A DNA stretch of 64,000 nucleotides from Bog-473 sp963737745 (GTDB lineage Bacteria > Actinomycetota > Acidimicrobiia > Acidimicrobiales > RAAP-2): NCBI GenBank assembly GCA_963737745.1, contig CAVTTR010000007.1, positions 62,001 to 126,000 on the forward strand, in the 5' to 3' direction. The translations under genes were made by a program, and so were the position numbers. How positions within the stretch are numbered: the first letter of the stretch is position 1; each line of letters opens with the position of its first letter. The notes beneath the pieces are model-generated. The model saw only the letters and a list, made by a program, of their open reading frames with translations, made no database searches and was not told the origin of the DNA. Of this stretch, positions 1-9,931 are shown piece after piece.

Positions 1-894
1 GGAGCAACCCTGTCCGGAGTTGGCGAACACCATCATGGCTGCCGTCGGGATGGCGTTGGTCAGGTTGGCATCGGCGAAAATGATATGTGGTGACTTGCCC
101 CCCAGTTCGAGCGTGAGGCGCTTGAGGTTTCCCGCCGCGGCCTTGACCAGCTGCTGACCGACGGCCGTCGAACCGGTGAAGACGATGGCATCGACGCCAG
201 GGTCTTCGGCCAATGCCGCACCGGCGGCGGGCCCACCGGTGATGAAATTGACGACGCCGTCGGGCACCCCCGCCTCGAGCAGCAGCTCTGCGACGCGCAG
301 CAAGGTGAGGCTGGCCTGGTCGGCTGGTTTGACCACCATGGTGCACCCCGTCGCGAGGACGGCTCCCAGCTTTTTGACAAACTGGGTTATCGGGCTATTG
401 AAAGGAACGTAGGCCGCTACGACACCTACCGGTTCTTTACGAGTGAACGAGACCATTCCGAGTGAGTTAGGCAACGTCTCACCCATGATCTTGGTAGCCC
501 ATCCGGCGTAGTAGCGAATCATGTCCATGGTGGCCGCCGCCCCAAAACTTGGATCCGGGCCGACCGGCGTGCCCATGTCCACCGCGTTCAGGGCCTTGAG
601 CTCGGCATAGTTTGCTTCCAGGACGTCGGCGATCTGCAGGAGCAGGCGTTGGCGACCCATCGGTGTGACGCTGCGCCACGGCCCCTCAAAGGCGGCGCGG
701 GCACTCGCCACCGCACGTTGGACGTCATGGACGTCGGCGTCGGCTACTTCGCCGATCACTTCACCGGTCGAGGGATTAATACTCGGCATTGTCTTGCCCG
801 ATGCCGCCTCCAGCCACTCCCCGCCGATCAAGAGTTTCTTGGCTCCCCCCTCGAGAAACGAAAGGTCATATTTGGACGAAACTATCGACATCAT
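1..894 (-). CDS. Aldehyde dehydrogenase (C-terminus beyond window)
   Basis: Only the first 298 codons are present; the gene runs off the left edge. It encodes an NAD(P)-dependent aldehyde dehydrogenase, a cytosolic enzyme that oxidises an aldehyde to its acid. Visible marks are the cofactor loop FTGSTAVGQ (residues about 239-247), LELGGKSP with the general-base Glu near 263, and NSGQGCS with the nucleophilic Cys near 297. Two ATGs are adjacent (894 and 891); AAAGGAG lies just upstream, so either may be used. It is the last gene of a leftward series after the CoA-transferase and the alpha/beta hydrolase, which fits oxidation of an aldehyde intermediate in a CoA-linked degradation route. The substrate cannot be read from sequence. 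Confidence 0.9.
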   Translation of the reverse strand, partial: MMSIVSSKYDLSFLEGGAKKLLIGGEWLEAASGKTMPSINPSTGEVIGEVADADVHDVQRAVASARAAFEGPWRSVTPMGRQRLLLQIADVLEANYAELKALNAVDMGTPVGPDPSFGAAATMDMIRYYAGWATKIMGETLPNSLGMVSFTRKEPVGVVAAYVPFNSPITQFVKKLGAVLATGCTMVVKPADQASLTLLRVAELLLEAGVPDGVVNFITGGPAAGAALAEDPGVDAIVFTGSTAVGQQLVKAAAGNLKRLTLELGGKSPHIIFADANLTNAIPTAAMMVFANSGQGCS

Positions 895-994
895 CACTCC
901 TTTCGAACCCATCTTGTGGCCGACGACACCGCACGACAGGGCTCCTCATGGGGATGGATGCCAAGGAAACCACCGTCTCCTGAGGTTCGACCAG

Positions 995-1946
995 TCACGC
1001 TAAAGAGGCCAAGAATGGGTCGACCACCTCGAGAAATCCAAGCGTATTTCCGCTGTGGACGTTATGGCCAACATCCGGCACGGTGACGAGTTGACCTTGC
1101 GGCAAGACGTCGACAAAGCGCTCGGCGGCCTCGTTTGTAAACACGGCGGATTCGCCGCCCCGCACCACGAGCGTGGGGCAGGAGATCTGCCTCACCTCTT
1201 CAAGCTCGAGGCCTGTCGATGGGGTGATCTGGTCCGGTTTCGACGGATCGTAACGCCGGTGGTCCGCCTTACTCACGATCCTCCCGTCGGAGCGAGACAG
1301 GAGGTTGTATTTGGCGGTTCGAGCGATGTGCTCGCGCGACCGGAATCTGGTCGTATTTGGCTACGGCGTCGAGGTACGCGTCGAGATCATCGAACTCCAC
1401 ATTGTGGACGACGAAGTCTCGAACGACCTGGCGACCCTCGACCGAGAGCTCGGGACCGACGTCAACGAAGACGATGGCTCGAGCGAACTTCGGTGCCAGA
1501 CGAGCGGCGTACATCGTCACATACCCGCCCATCGAGTGACCGAAGACGATCGGGTCGTCGATGTGCTGGTCATCGAGAAAGGCCAGTGCGTCTGCGGCCA
1601 TGGCCTCCATGGAGTAGTCGATTTCGTGGCTCCACTCCGAATCACCATGGCCCCGCTGATCGAGCGCGTACACGTGGTAGCGCTGCGCCAAATACAAACT
1701 TACGAGGTCCCAGGAATGCGACGATTGGTTTCCGCCGTGTAAAAGCAGCACGGGCGGAGCCGCGGGGTCACCCCATTCACTGAAGTGAAATCGCAGTCCA
1801 CGGATGACGGTCTGGCGTGAGAGGTAGCGAACGCCCGGATCGTGCGGCACCTTGAGGTCCGCTGCACTCTGACAGAGCGATTCGAACTCCGAGGTGACAC
1901 TCATATCTTTGGGCGCAAGACCCAGCGCGAATTCGTTGAGGAACAT
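995..1946 (-). CDS. Alpha/beta hydrolase (frameshift near 1335)
   Basis: This reads as one alpha/beta-hydrolase broken by a frameshift. The N-terminal part has the oxyanion segment LLLHGGNQSSHSW (about residues 67-79), ALDQRGHGDS and the nucleophile elbow GHSMGG (Ser about 138). The rest continues in another frame with the catalytic-acid region LVVRGGESAVF and the His in VPDVGHNVHSG. The break falls in the CGCGCG run at 1332-1340; one extra base or two missing bases would explain it. I take it as a sequence error because both halves are well conserved. The start is ATG 1946 or ATG 1904; neither has a clear ribosome site. It lies 35 bases after the CoA-transferase and before the aldehyde dehydrogenase, so it is probably co-transcribed. 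Substrate unknown. Confidence 0.82.
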
Positions 1947-1981
1947 GAGCCAAAGCTACGCTGTCGACGCCGCCAAGGCCA

Positions 1982-4428
1982 TCAGTAGGGATTGCCGGCT
2001 GGGTCGAGAAAGTCCTCTACGGCGATTTTTTCGTCCACGAGGTGCTTGTATTCGTCGTCATCGAGGCCAAGGATCTCTTTGAAGACGTATTCGTTATCCT
2101 CGCCAAGTGCGGGCGCACCCTTGCCCCACGCCAACGGTATGCCCCGAAAAGGGTGGCCGAGATGGTTGAACGAACCCACGTCACGAGTCGTGATCGGGCG
2201 AACCCACTCGCGGGCGACCACTTGGGGGTCCGAGATGAACAACTGGTCGTCGAGGAACGGTGCCGCGGCAACGCCGGCCGCTTGTAGTCGGTGAAACGCA
2301 TCAAGAGCGTCGAGCGTGTGGGTCCAGGCTGCAATCGCCCTATCGAGCTCGTCGTGGGCATGTTGACGTCCTCGAACGTGACGCAGTTCCTCATTTTCAG
2401 CCAGATCGTCGCGCCCGATGATCCGACTCAGCGCCTGCCATGCCTCGTCGTCGTTCACGGTCACGGCCAACATGCGCCCATCGGCGGACGGGTAAAGCCC
2501 CTGGGGGGCAAGGCGCTTATGTCGATTGCCGTAGCGCTGCGGAGCCTCCCCCAATTGCAAGTCCACGAATACCTCCCCCAATTGGCTCAAGACGTTCTCA
2601 GTCTGAGGAAGCTCGACCAGCTGACCTCGGCCGGTGGCGGCACGGAAGTGCAGGGCCGCCAGCAGGGCAAAGACGCCGGCGGGTCCCGTCGCGCTGTCCA
2701 TATGCAAGGTCGAGGGCGTATCGATGAGCTCGGTCCCGCGGTGCCCACACAGCGAGCCTAAGGAGTTGAGGCCGTCGAACTGACCCCCAAAACCGGTGTA
2801 ATGCGCCCAGTCACCGACCAAACCGGCAGGAGGGAGACGCAGCACTATCATTTTAGGGTTGGCCTTGAGCAGCTCGGTCTCGTGGATCCCCAATTGGTGC
2901 AGGGTCGACATCTTGAGGTTCTCGACAAAAACGTCACTCTTCTTTACGAGCTGAAAGAAGAGCTCGCGCTGCTCATCGAAGCGAACGTCGAGCGTGCACG
3001 AGAGCTTCCCTCGATTGATCGAGTTGTACATGGAATGGCGGTTATAGGGCCGGTCAGGGTGGCCATCGAGCGGCTCAGACCGATAGCCACCTACCAGCGT
3101 TGACAAAAGCATCTGTAAATCTGGGCGAGGAGAGAGACCTCGTGTGGTCGGTGGGAAAACGTGAGGGCTTTCGAGGCGGATGACTTCGGCCCCCAAATCG
3201 GCCAAGAGGAGTGTAAGCAGCGGGCCCGAGAACACGGTGGTGATGTCGAGCACGCGTAGTCCCGAGAGCAAGGGAACGCTCGGATCTTTGGCCACTGCAG
3301 GTGGGCCCTTTGGTACCAGATCGCCTGGCCCGTCACTCGGTGAGGTGGCGTCATTTAGCATCGGAGCGGGACGACGCACTATCCAGCCCCCTTCGGCCAG
3401 CCGATAGGGAGCGCCAGGAAGAAGGACCCGGCCGACCTCAGGGTCGTCGGCACTTACCCAGAATCCTCGCTGATAGAGGTGGTCAGCTGCCAGCTCGTCT
3501 TCGGGCATCAATACCGGCGTGACAGGCCAACCCTGCGCTTGCGCGGCGTCCGTTATCTCTTGACGCGTGTGACCAAACAGCCACGGGTACAGCACGCTGT
3601 CAAGCTTCTCCTTGGTCTCGGGGTGAGTGAATACATCGGGGCGCCGAACCACTCGATGAGCGCTGGGTCGCCCAATGTGCGCAGCATCTCAGGCAGCTGC
3701 TGAACCGTCATCATCATCGACACGTAGCCATCGCCACAGGGATGGATGCCAAGGGGTAACAAGGTCGTGCTGCTGTCGCGGATCTGGTCCAGCACGTCCT
3801 CCCGGTCGCGGTACTCCCACCCAAGATGCAGCGCAATACGATTGGGATTGGCGGCAAGTACCTCGACTGCCGCACAGTCGACAAGAGCGCCCACTCCACT
3901 GGACCGGGCTCGCAGCACTGCGGCAAGCGCGCCTGCGGCCGCGGTGTGGCCAACCGCACATTCTTCGACCGACATAGGCAAACGAACAGGTCCGTGCGGG
4001 CTCAGCAAAAGCGTCCGGGCGTAGGCCTGGGCCACCAAGTCGCTCCAGGCGTAGGTGGCATAGGGCCCGTCTATGCCCCAGCCGCTGATTGCTACCAGCG
4101 ATGTTGCATGTTGGCGAGCAAAGAGTTCGTCACGCTCGATGCCCCAGTCCAAGAGCGCGCCCTGCCCTGGTGCCTCAATAACGAGGTCGACGCCTTCGAG
4201 CAGGTCCCAAAGCCTTCCTGCGGCCGAAGATGCGATTTCGAGCACGACACTGCGCTTGTTCGTATGCAGATGGGCGAACGCACCTCGATCGGCGCGGAGA
4301 ACATCGCCTCCGGGCGGTTCGACTTTGACGACGTCCGCTCCCAAGTCGGCGAACACCTTTCCGCACCAAGCGGCCGCGACACCACCGCCGAGCTCAACGA
4401 TGCGAAGGTCACTCAGTGCTTGGCGCAT
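1982..4428 (-). CDS. Two-domain CaiB/BaiF (family III) CoA-transferase (frameshift near 3640)
   Basis: This long gene, about 815 residues once repaired, carries two family III CoA-transferase modules in one chain. Module 1 begins at the start with IVELGGG and ADLGADVVKVEPPGGD; module 2 begins near the middle with ADLGAEVIRLESP after a linker. Such enzymes move CoA between a donor thioester and a carboxylic acid. Classical members are single-module and dimerise as interlocked rings, so the fused form may supply both halves. The frame breaks at the GGGG run 3638-3641 (C-run on the coding strand); restoring one C joins WFGAP to DVFTHPETKEK. It is the first gene of the leftward operon and diverges from the enoyl-CoA hydratase gene. 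The acid substrate is unknown. Confidence 0.88.
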
Positions 4429-4731
4429 CTCACTCTCCCCCTCACGATCAGCACATCATGACGCCGTCGAGTCTGCCCGACGGAATAGCGAATCTGACCC
4501 CGCAAAGTACCAACTCCGCGGTGATAACTGCGGAACACATCGAACTCACACCGAGCCCACATTCTAGTCTATTTGAAAAGTCGCACTCAAAGTCAGCGGC
4601 CGCCGTCGTCGGGCGACTGGGGGTCTTGGTTGCGCTGCGACATGGCTGCCTCCCGTTATTTGAGAGCCGGATTGCAAAGACCCGAGCCCTTTGGTAGCTT
4701 GCATTCCAACGCCGTTAAGGGGGTGGGCCAC
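4429..4731. promoter_or_regulatory. Divergent promoter region
   Basis: This 303-base gap separates the leftward CoA-transferase operon from the rightward hydratase gene and should hold both promoters. I see no convincing gene in it. The one clear element is the palindromic motif at 4561-4597, described separately. AAGGGGG at 4717-4723 is the ribosome site of the hydratase gene. Confidence 0.6.
4561..4597 (+). promoter_or_regulatory. Palindromic operator-like element, copy 1
   Basis: The core is TTTGA (4572-4576), ten bases, then TCAAA (4587-4591), a perfect inverted repeat of 5-base arms. The surrounding 37 bases match the elements at 9827-9863 and 18778-18814 with about five or six differences, although the genes behind them are unrelated. 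That makes it a likely binding site for a shared regulator, possibly the TetR protein encoded at 9094. Binding is inferred. Confidence 0.6.
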
Positions 4732-5499
4732 GTGGCTGATGCGGAGTTGCTCTACGAGAAGGCCGGAAGGATTGCGTACATAACGCTCAATCGACCCGAG
4801 TCTCTCAATGCTCTCAACGCCACGATGTTGGCCGACCTCAAAAACGCACTGAGCGATTTCGACCTCGATCCTGATCTCTGGGTGGCAATCGTCGGCGGCC
4901 GTGGGAACGCCTTTTGCGTCGGAGCAGACCTACGGCAAATGGGGGGAGGAATCCGGATGACCTCGTCGCGAACAGGTCATTATCTCCTCGACGCGCCGGT
5001 GAACTGGAAGCCGGTGATCGCCACTGTCCAGGGATACTGCTACGGGCACGGTCTGGCGTTTGCCGCCGAGTGCGATCTGATCGTGGCGACCGAAGATGCT
5101 GGCTTCTGCATGGTAGAGACTCGGCGGGGCATGCCGCCGGTGACCATCTCCGCCCAACTGGCGACGTGGATGGGATCGAAGCGGGTTACTGAGATGATCC
5201 TTACCGGCGATCCACTTCCGGCGCAGGATGCATTCCGCCTCGGCTTCGTCAATCGGGTCGTCACTACCCAGGAGGAGTTGAGGCCGGCAGCAGAGGAGCT
5301 GGCACAGCGAATTATCAAGAACCCGCCGCTAGGGGTTCGCACCGCCGTGCAAGCCGCGAGGACCTCAGCCCTGCAGTCCGACGTCCACCGAGAGGCCGAG
5401 CTCCTCTTTCGTAATACGAGATGGCAGGACTGGGAGGATCACAAAGAGAGCGTCGCCGCCTTCCTGGAACATCGGCCACCTGTCTACACGGGGAAATGA
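4732..5499 (+). CDS. Enoyl-CoA hydratase/isomerase family protein
   Basis: This is a crotonase-fold protein of 255 residues, the usual length. The fold is marked by ITLNRPESLNALN, AFCVGADL (oxyanion hole), GYCYGHGLAFAAECDLIVA and METRRGMPP-like positions near residue 125. The GTG start at 4732 is chosen because AAGGGGG lies eight bases upstream and the family begins here; an upstream in-frame ATG has no such site. Of the two hydratase glutamates, the second (in VETRRG) is kept, but the first appears to be Ala by eye, so it may act as an isomerase, hydrolase or other crotonase rather than a true hydratase. It starts a rightward operon with a CoA-transferase 19 bases later. Confidence 0.88.
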   Translation: MADAELLYEKAGRIAYITLNRPESLNALNATMLADLKNALSDFDLDPDLWVAIVGGRGNAFCVGADLRQMGGGIRMTSSRTGHYLLDAPVNWKPVIATVQGYCYGHGLAFAAECDLIVATEDAGFCMVETRRGMPPVTISAQLATWMGSKRVTEMILTGDPLPAQDAFRLGFVNRVVTTQEELRPAAEELAQRIIKNPPLGVRTAVQAARTSALQSDVHREAELLFRNTRWQDWEDHKESVAAFLEHRPPVYTGK

Positions 5500-5518
5500 G
5501 CAGGCTCGAGCTGAGCCA

Positions 5519-6829
5519 ATGAGCCGATCCGACTGGAAAAAGCACTACGAGTCGCGCCTGAGTACCCCGGAAGAGTTGGTCAAGCAGGTACGCTCGGGTG
5601 ACCGGATCTACGTGCCAACGGTCCACGAGTCCAACCTCCTGCCGGCACTCATCGGACGGGCCGGTGAACTCAAAGATGTCGAACTCCGCAGTCTGGGGGG
5701 GATGTGGTCGCATTACGGCTTTGAGAGTCAGGTGCTCGCACCAATGCTCCGAGCCAATATGAGCTTTGGCAACCCCGCCACGCGCGAATCGATCAACGAA
5801 GGGATCACCGAGTTCACCGTCACCGGCTTTGGCGACGTCTATCGGCATATCGACCAAGGACGACCGGGGTCCCACGAGTTCGACTTCTGCTGGTTCTCCG
5901 TGACGCCACCGAACGAGTCGGGCTATGTCTGCGTCGGGGCGGACCTTTGGGATGTTCGTACCTCCATGAAGCGATCACGCATCACCATGGCGGCCGTGAA
6001 TGACTACCTGCCACGCACGTTTGGCGACACCTGGATCCACGTGTCCGAGATCGACCATTTCTTCGCACAGGATGAGCCCTTCGCGCAGCGGATTCCCCTT
6101 GAACCTTCACCAGTGGCCCGGCTCATCGCCGAACACGTGAAGTCACTGGTCCGCAACGGGGACACCCTCCAGATTGGCAGTGGAAGTACTTCCGGCGCCC
6201 TCGCCCTGGCCGGAGCTTTTGACGACAAAGAGGACCTGGGCTATTTCTCGGAGCTGACCGCGCCCGGACTCATCGACCTGGTCCGGCGGGGAGTGATCAC
6301 CTCCAAGTACGCCACGGTGCATCCCAACCGCTTCTGCACTACTGGACTGACGGGGTACCCCGACGATTACTCCTATGTCGACAAGAACCCGTTCTTCGAG
6401 TTCTACGACTACGACTACATGTTGAACCCCATGATCATTGGCAAGAACGACAACATGGTCGCAATCAACAACGCCTTATCGGTCGACCTCCGGGGTCAGA
6501 TCGCGGTGATGAGCATGGGACCGACCATCTACGCCGGCAGCGGAGGCCAGTTCTCATTCCATGTGGGCGCCTACATGTCCAAGGGCGGGCGGGCCATTAC
6601 CGTCCTGCCGGCCACCGCGGCCACGGGGACCGTGTCACGGATCGTGTCGCAGTTCCCGGCAGGCCAGATGGTCACGGTGCCATGGGACCTGGCGGACACC
6701 ATCGTCACCGAATATGGCGTGGCGGATCTACTGGGCAAGACAATCAAGCAGCGGGCCGAGGCGCTTATCGCCGTCGCCCATCCAGACTTTCGTTCTGAGT
6801 TGCGCGCCTCGATCGCCAGCTTGGCCTAA
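5519..6829 (+). CDS. Acetyl-CoA hydrolase/4-hydroxybutyrate-type CoA-transferase
   Basis: The 436-residue product belongs to the family I CoA-transferases of the acetyl-CoA hydrolase/4-hydroxybutyrate CoA-transferase group. These cytosolic enzymes work through a glutamyl-CoA intermediate. LQIGSGSTSGALA marks the glycine loop, and the candidate catalytic Glu lies in GYFSELTAPG (near residue 245). A C-terminal segment GSGGQFSFHVGAYMSKGGRA is also typical of the group. The start ATG at 5519 sits 19 bases after the hydratase stop, so the two genes are likely one transcript. Together with the CaiB-type enzyme across the divergent promoter, the locus has two unrelated ways of activating acids with CoA. 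Substrate pair unknown. Confidence 0.86.
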   Translation: MSRSDWKKHYESRLSTPEELVKQVRSGDRIYVPTVHESNLLPALIGRAGELKDVELRSLGGMWSHYGFESQVLAPMLRANMSFGNPATRESINEGITEFTVTGFGDVYRHIDQGRPGSHEFDFCWFSVTPPNESGYVCVGADLWDVRTSMKRSRITMAAVNDYLPRTFGDTWIHVSEIDHFFAQDEPFAQRIPLEPSPVARLIAEHVKSLVRNGDTLQIGSGSTSGALALAGAFDDKEDLGYFSELTAPGLIDLVRRGVITSKYATVHPNRFCTTGLTGYPDDYSYVDKNPFFEFYDYDYMLNPMIIGKNDNMVAINNALSVDLRGQIAVMSMGPTIYAGSGGQFSFHVGAYMSKGGRAITVLPATAATGTVSRIVSQFPAGQMVTVPWDLADTIVTEYGVADLLGKTIKQRAEALIAVAHPDFRSELRASIASLA

Positions 6830-6844
6830 GCCAGCAGGGCAACG

Positions 6845-8218
6845 ATGGCGACCTTCGTACAGCGCGTCACCGGCGGGGAGGGGGAGCCTTTTCGCTCTCA
6901 AGGAACCGAGATTGCGAGCGCAGGCGGTGTCGAGGAGGAGTTTTTCTTCGAAGGGGAGGCGACACAATTCCGACTGGCCGGTGGCACATCTGACTACCCT
7001 GAGGACGGCCGCTGGACGGCAGAGCCGATGGACCGGCAGCCGTTCCGATCCCGAATCGTCGTGGCCCGACCCCGCCGGCCAGAGGCTTTCAATGGCACCG
7101 TCATCATCTACTGGAACAACGTCTCGATGGGCGTAGATCTGTCGATCGAGACGGGCCTCGCCGCCCAACTGATCGGGGACGGATTCGCCGTAGTTGGCGT
7201 GACCACCCAACTCGCCGGCATCGAGGGTAACCCGGCACGGGCCACGGGAAGGAACCGACTGACCGGGCTTCGGGGTTATGACCCCGACCGATACGGCACG
7301 CTGCGCCATCCCGGCGACGGGTTTTGCTACGACATCTTCACTCAAGGAGCCGAAGTGGTGGGACCCCGGCGCCATGCGGACGTCGATCCCATGGGGGGCC
7401 TCGTGGTCGAGCGCCTGCTGGCGATGGGGGCGTCCCAGTCGTCGAGCCGTCTGGCCACCTACGTGAACGCCGTGCAGCCCGAGAGCGGCACCTTCGACGC
7501 TTTCTTGCTGACCGTGTACGCCGGCTGTCCGTGCGCGCTGGACCCAACGACGGCGCCGGCGAGCCTTCGCCTGCCCGAACCGACGGTGAACAGTTTCGAT
7601 CTGCTCCCGACGAGCACCTACCTGCTTCGGGAGGACGTCGGTCAGCCGGTGATCGTGCTCAATTCCGAGTGCGAGTTGGAGGTCTACGATCGCCTCTACC
7701 AACCCGACACGTTGTATCTCCGCTTCTGGGAGGTACCCGGCAGTGCCCATTTCGGTTACATGAGTGACCAGGCCATGCGCCGAATGTTCAAGTCGATCGT
7801 GGACGGCACATGTCAAGTGTCGTTCGCGCCTGCGAATCGTGCTGCGCTGCACGGTCTACAAACCTGGATGCAGGGGGGTGAATCGCCCCAACATCAGCCA
7901 CGATTAGAGAAACAGGGCGACCCACCGGTGCTGCCTCGAGACGACCACGGTAACGCCAAAGGCGGCATCCGGTGGCCCGATGTGGAAGCCCCCTTGGCCA
8001 CCCACATGGGCCTCGGTTCCGCTGGGGGTCTCGAAGCCCTGATGGGGAGAACGATCCCTTTTCCCCCGCACGAGATCAGGGCCATATACGGCACCCGCGA
8101 TCGGTGGCTGGAGCGTGTCAAGGATGCACTGAACAACCTGGTGGAGACCGGGGTCGTCCTGCCAGATGACGCGGCGACCTTATTGATGACGGCGTCGACG
8201 CGGGACATCGGGATCTGA
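6845..8218 (+). CDS. Abhydrolase_10-type alpha/beta hydrolase
   Basis: The 457-residue protein matches a large alpha/beta-hydrolase domain family (Abhydrolase_10) whose substrates are mostly unknown. The nucleophile elbow is MGASQSSSRLA (Ser near residue 199). Other typical stretches are GTVIIYWNNVS early in the chain, GYDPDRYGTLRHPGDGF, and a late VPGSAHFGY carrying the likely catalytic His. No signal peptide is visible, so it should be cytosolic. It follows the CoA-transferase by 15 bases and closes the rightward operon. An ester or lactone hydrolysis step in the same pathway is plausible but only inferred. Confidence 0.8.
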   Translation: MATFVQRVTGGEGEPFRSQGTEIASAGGVEEEFFFEGEATQFRLAGGTSDYPEDGRWTAEPMDRQPFRSRIVVARPRRPEAFNGTVIIYWNNVSMGVDLSIETGLAAQLIGDGFAVVGVTTQLAGIEGNPARATGRNRLTGLRGYDPDRYGTLRHPGDGFCYDIFTQGAEVVGPRRHADVDPMGGLVVERLLAMGASQSSSRLATYVNAVQPESGTFDAFLLTVYAGCPCALDPTTAPASLRLPEPTVNSFDLLPTSTYLLREDVGQPVIVLNSECELEVYDRLYQPDTLYLRFWEVPGSAHFGYMSDQAMRRMFKSIVDGTCQVSFAPANRAALHGLQTWMQGGESPQHQPRLEKQGDPPVLPRDDHGNAKGGIRWPDVEAPLATHMGLGSAGGLEALMGRTIPFPPHEIRAIYGTRDRWLERVKDALNNLVETGVVLPDDAATLLMTASTRDIGI

Positions 8219-8247
8219 CTGGCCGGGCCGGGCCGTCCCGTTCGAAC

Positions 8248-8838
8248 TCAGGCCGCGCTGGGGGCCTCGAATCGGTGGATCGTGACCTCGTCCGAGTCAG
8301 AGTCCAGCACCGCGTAGCTGAGCATTCCGGGATGGGAGGGATCGTCTGCCTGGCCGAGCGAGCCGGGGTTCACCACAAGGACGCTCCCAATGCGTTCGGC
8401 CATGGGACGGTGCGTATGACCGAGCACCAAGATGTCGGTGTCGAGGGTGGCGCAGCGCGCGAGTTGGTGGCTGCCAGCGTGCAGGTAGTCGTTGTAGGGA
8501 GCGAAGGGACTGGCGTGCACCACGGTGATGCGTTTGCCTCCTGGGTCCAGAGTCAGTCGCTTGGGCGCCGATGCCATGAACTCCATGTTCTCCCGATCGA
8601 TCGAGGGGGCCGACCGGGCCCGTTCCCCCTGTGAGCCCAGGAGGGTCAGCTCGTGATTGCCGAGGACGTACGGGAGTTCGTGAGTCCGAATGAGCGCAAT
8701 AACCTCGTTGGAGAAGCGGTACTCGAACACGGCATCCCCGGCGACAATCACCATGTCCACCGTGCCGGACAGAGCGCCAAGGGCGTGCTCCATGGCCGCC
8801 GCGTTGCAATGAATGTCTGACACTATGCCGATCAGCAC
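8248..8838 (-). CDS. Calcineurin-like metallophosphoesterase (paralogue 1)
   Basis: This 196-residue protein is a small single-domain calcineurin-like phosphoesterase of the YfcE/MJ0936 kind. All metal-binding motifs are present: SDIHCN at the N-terminus, GDAV, GNHE, VVHASP and GHTH. The GTG start at 8838 has GGGGGAGA just upstream; the open frame extends further but without homology. A second copy, about half identical, lies at 10819-11427 in the same orientation, and the pair brackets the TetR gene and the SDR. Family members are phosphodiesterases or nucleotide phosphatases; what this one cleaves in a catabolic locus is not evident. Confidence 0.85.
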   Translation of the reverse strand: MLIGIVSDIHCNAAAMEHALGALSGTVDMVIVAGDAVFEYRFSNEVIALIRTHELPYVLGNHELTLLGSQGERARSAPSIDRENMEFMASAPKRLTLDPGGKRITVVHASPFAPYNDYLHAGSHQLARCATLDTDILVLGHTHRPMAERIGSVLVVNPGSLGQADDPSHPGMLSYAVLDSDSDEVTIHRFEAPSAA

Positions 8839-9093
8839 GAATTCTCCCCCGACGAACGGCGAGCGTATCCCGTCGCTCCTACGTTTGCAAATGTCGTTGC
8901 AATTGCAGGAGCCTTCTACCGTTGCCTCCAACATTCGCTGATTGCACGTTTGAAAGTGTGGGTCGAGCTCGACGTGCCGAACCGAACGGGACTCTTGTCC
9001 GAGTGAAAATATAGATGCAACGATCCCTAAACGGTTAGGTCGACCAGCTGTAGGCAATAGAGTAAGGCTTGCCCTGGCCGCGATCCGCCCCTT
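8839..9093. promoter_or_regulatory. Divergent promoter region before TetR gene
   Basis: The gap between the leftward phosphoesterase and the rightward TetR gene is rich in TTGCAA-like words (TTTGCAAA near 8884, TTGCAATTGCA near 8896), several of them palindromic. TetR proteins often bind the divergent promoter beside their own gene, so this is the natural place for an autoregulatory operator. No gene is visible in it. Confidence 0.45.
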
Positions 9094-9747
9094 ATGGAAA
9101 TGCCCACAATGCCGAGTAAGCAAGAGCGCAAATCGACCACACCGATCGTTGGAAGACCGCGGAGATTTGATGACGAGACAGAGCGCCGCATCCTCATTGA
9201 TGCGGCGATCCGAGTCATCGAGCGCAACGACTACGCCGAGATCTCACTCGACGAATTGTTAGCCGAGGCCGGATTGTCCACCCGAGCCTTTTACCGCCAT
9301 TTCTCTTCCAAAGAAGCCCTGCTCGAAACCTTCATGCTGCGCGAAGCCGAATCGGTCGGCCGGTCTCTCGGGCGCGTCGTCGCCAGCGCTTCCGATCCGC
9401 TGGCTGCAGTCGAGGCGTGGCTCGAGCGCTTCCTCGACGTGTTCTACGTGCCACGGCGGGCCCGGCGGGCGGCCTTGCTGGCATCTGCGGCCGCCCGTGC
9501 CTCTGGCCCGAGTGCGGCAGTGTTGACGCAAATGGCAACGATCGTCTGCTCGCCACTGGTCGACGCCCTTCGCTCCGGTCACGAGGCCGGAGTCCTGTAC
9601 TCACCAAGACCCGAAGCCGACGCCTTAAGCATTCACGCTCTCGTCGGCGCGAGCAATGCAGCGAGCGACGGTTCGGAACAAAGTCGTGCCGCCATTAAGT
9701 CCCACGTTCTTCGTTTCGCATGGCCGGCATTGCGACAAGAGTCGTAA
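9094..9747 (+). CDS. TetR/AcrR family transcriptional regulator
   Basis: The N-terminal helix-turn-helix is clear: RRILIDAAIRVIERNDYAEI, then LDELLAEAGLSTRAFYRHF and SSKEALLETF, the standard TetR recognition helix followed by helix 4. The remaining 150 residues form a variable ligand-binding domain. Length (217 residues, or 212 from ATG 9109) is normal. Three ATGs occur at 9094, 9100 and 9109; the ribosome site does not decide between them. It is divergent from the phosphoesterase and upstream of an SDR whose promoter holds the palindromic element, so it is the best local candidate for the regulator of this island. The effector is unknown. Confidence 0.9.
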   Translation: MEMPTMPSKQERKSTTPIVGRPRRFDDETERRILIDAAIRVIERNDYAEISLDELLAEAGLSTRAFYRHFSSKEALLETFMLREAESVGRSLGRVVASASDPLAAVEAWLERFLDVFYVPRRARRAALLASAAARASGPSAAVLTQMATIVCSPLVDALRSGHEAGVLYSPRPEADALSIHALVGASNAASDGSEQSRAAIKSHVLRFAWPALRQES

Positions 9748-9826
9748 GTCGCGAGCACCAAACGGACCGGGATGCGGTCTGCGGTCCGGGCTGGCGTGAC
9801 CGACGGATGGACGAGCGCGGAACCGT

Positions 9827-9863
9827 CTTCTAGTCTCTTTGCAACGTCGTACTCAAAGTCAGA
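9827..9863 (+). promoter_or_regulatory. Palindromic operator-like element, copy 2
   Basis: The core TTTGC (9838-9842), ten bases, TCAAA (9853-9857) is the same as copy 1 except for one arm base. It lies about 70-105 bases before the SDR start. The stretch CTTCTAGTCT directly before the palindrome is shared by all three copies. Confidence 0.6.
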
Positions 9864-9931
9864 GTCGGAGGAGGGGGTACCGGGGGAATTGCAGATTCCT
9901 CCGAAGTCTCGCCCGTCGCGAAAGGAAAAGG

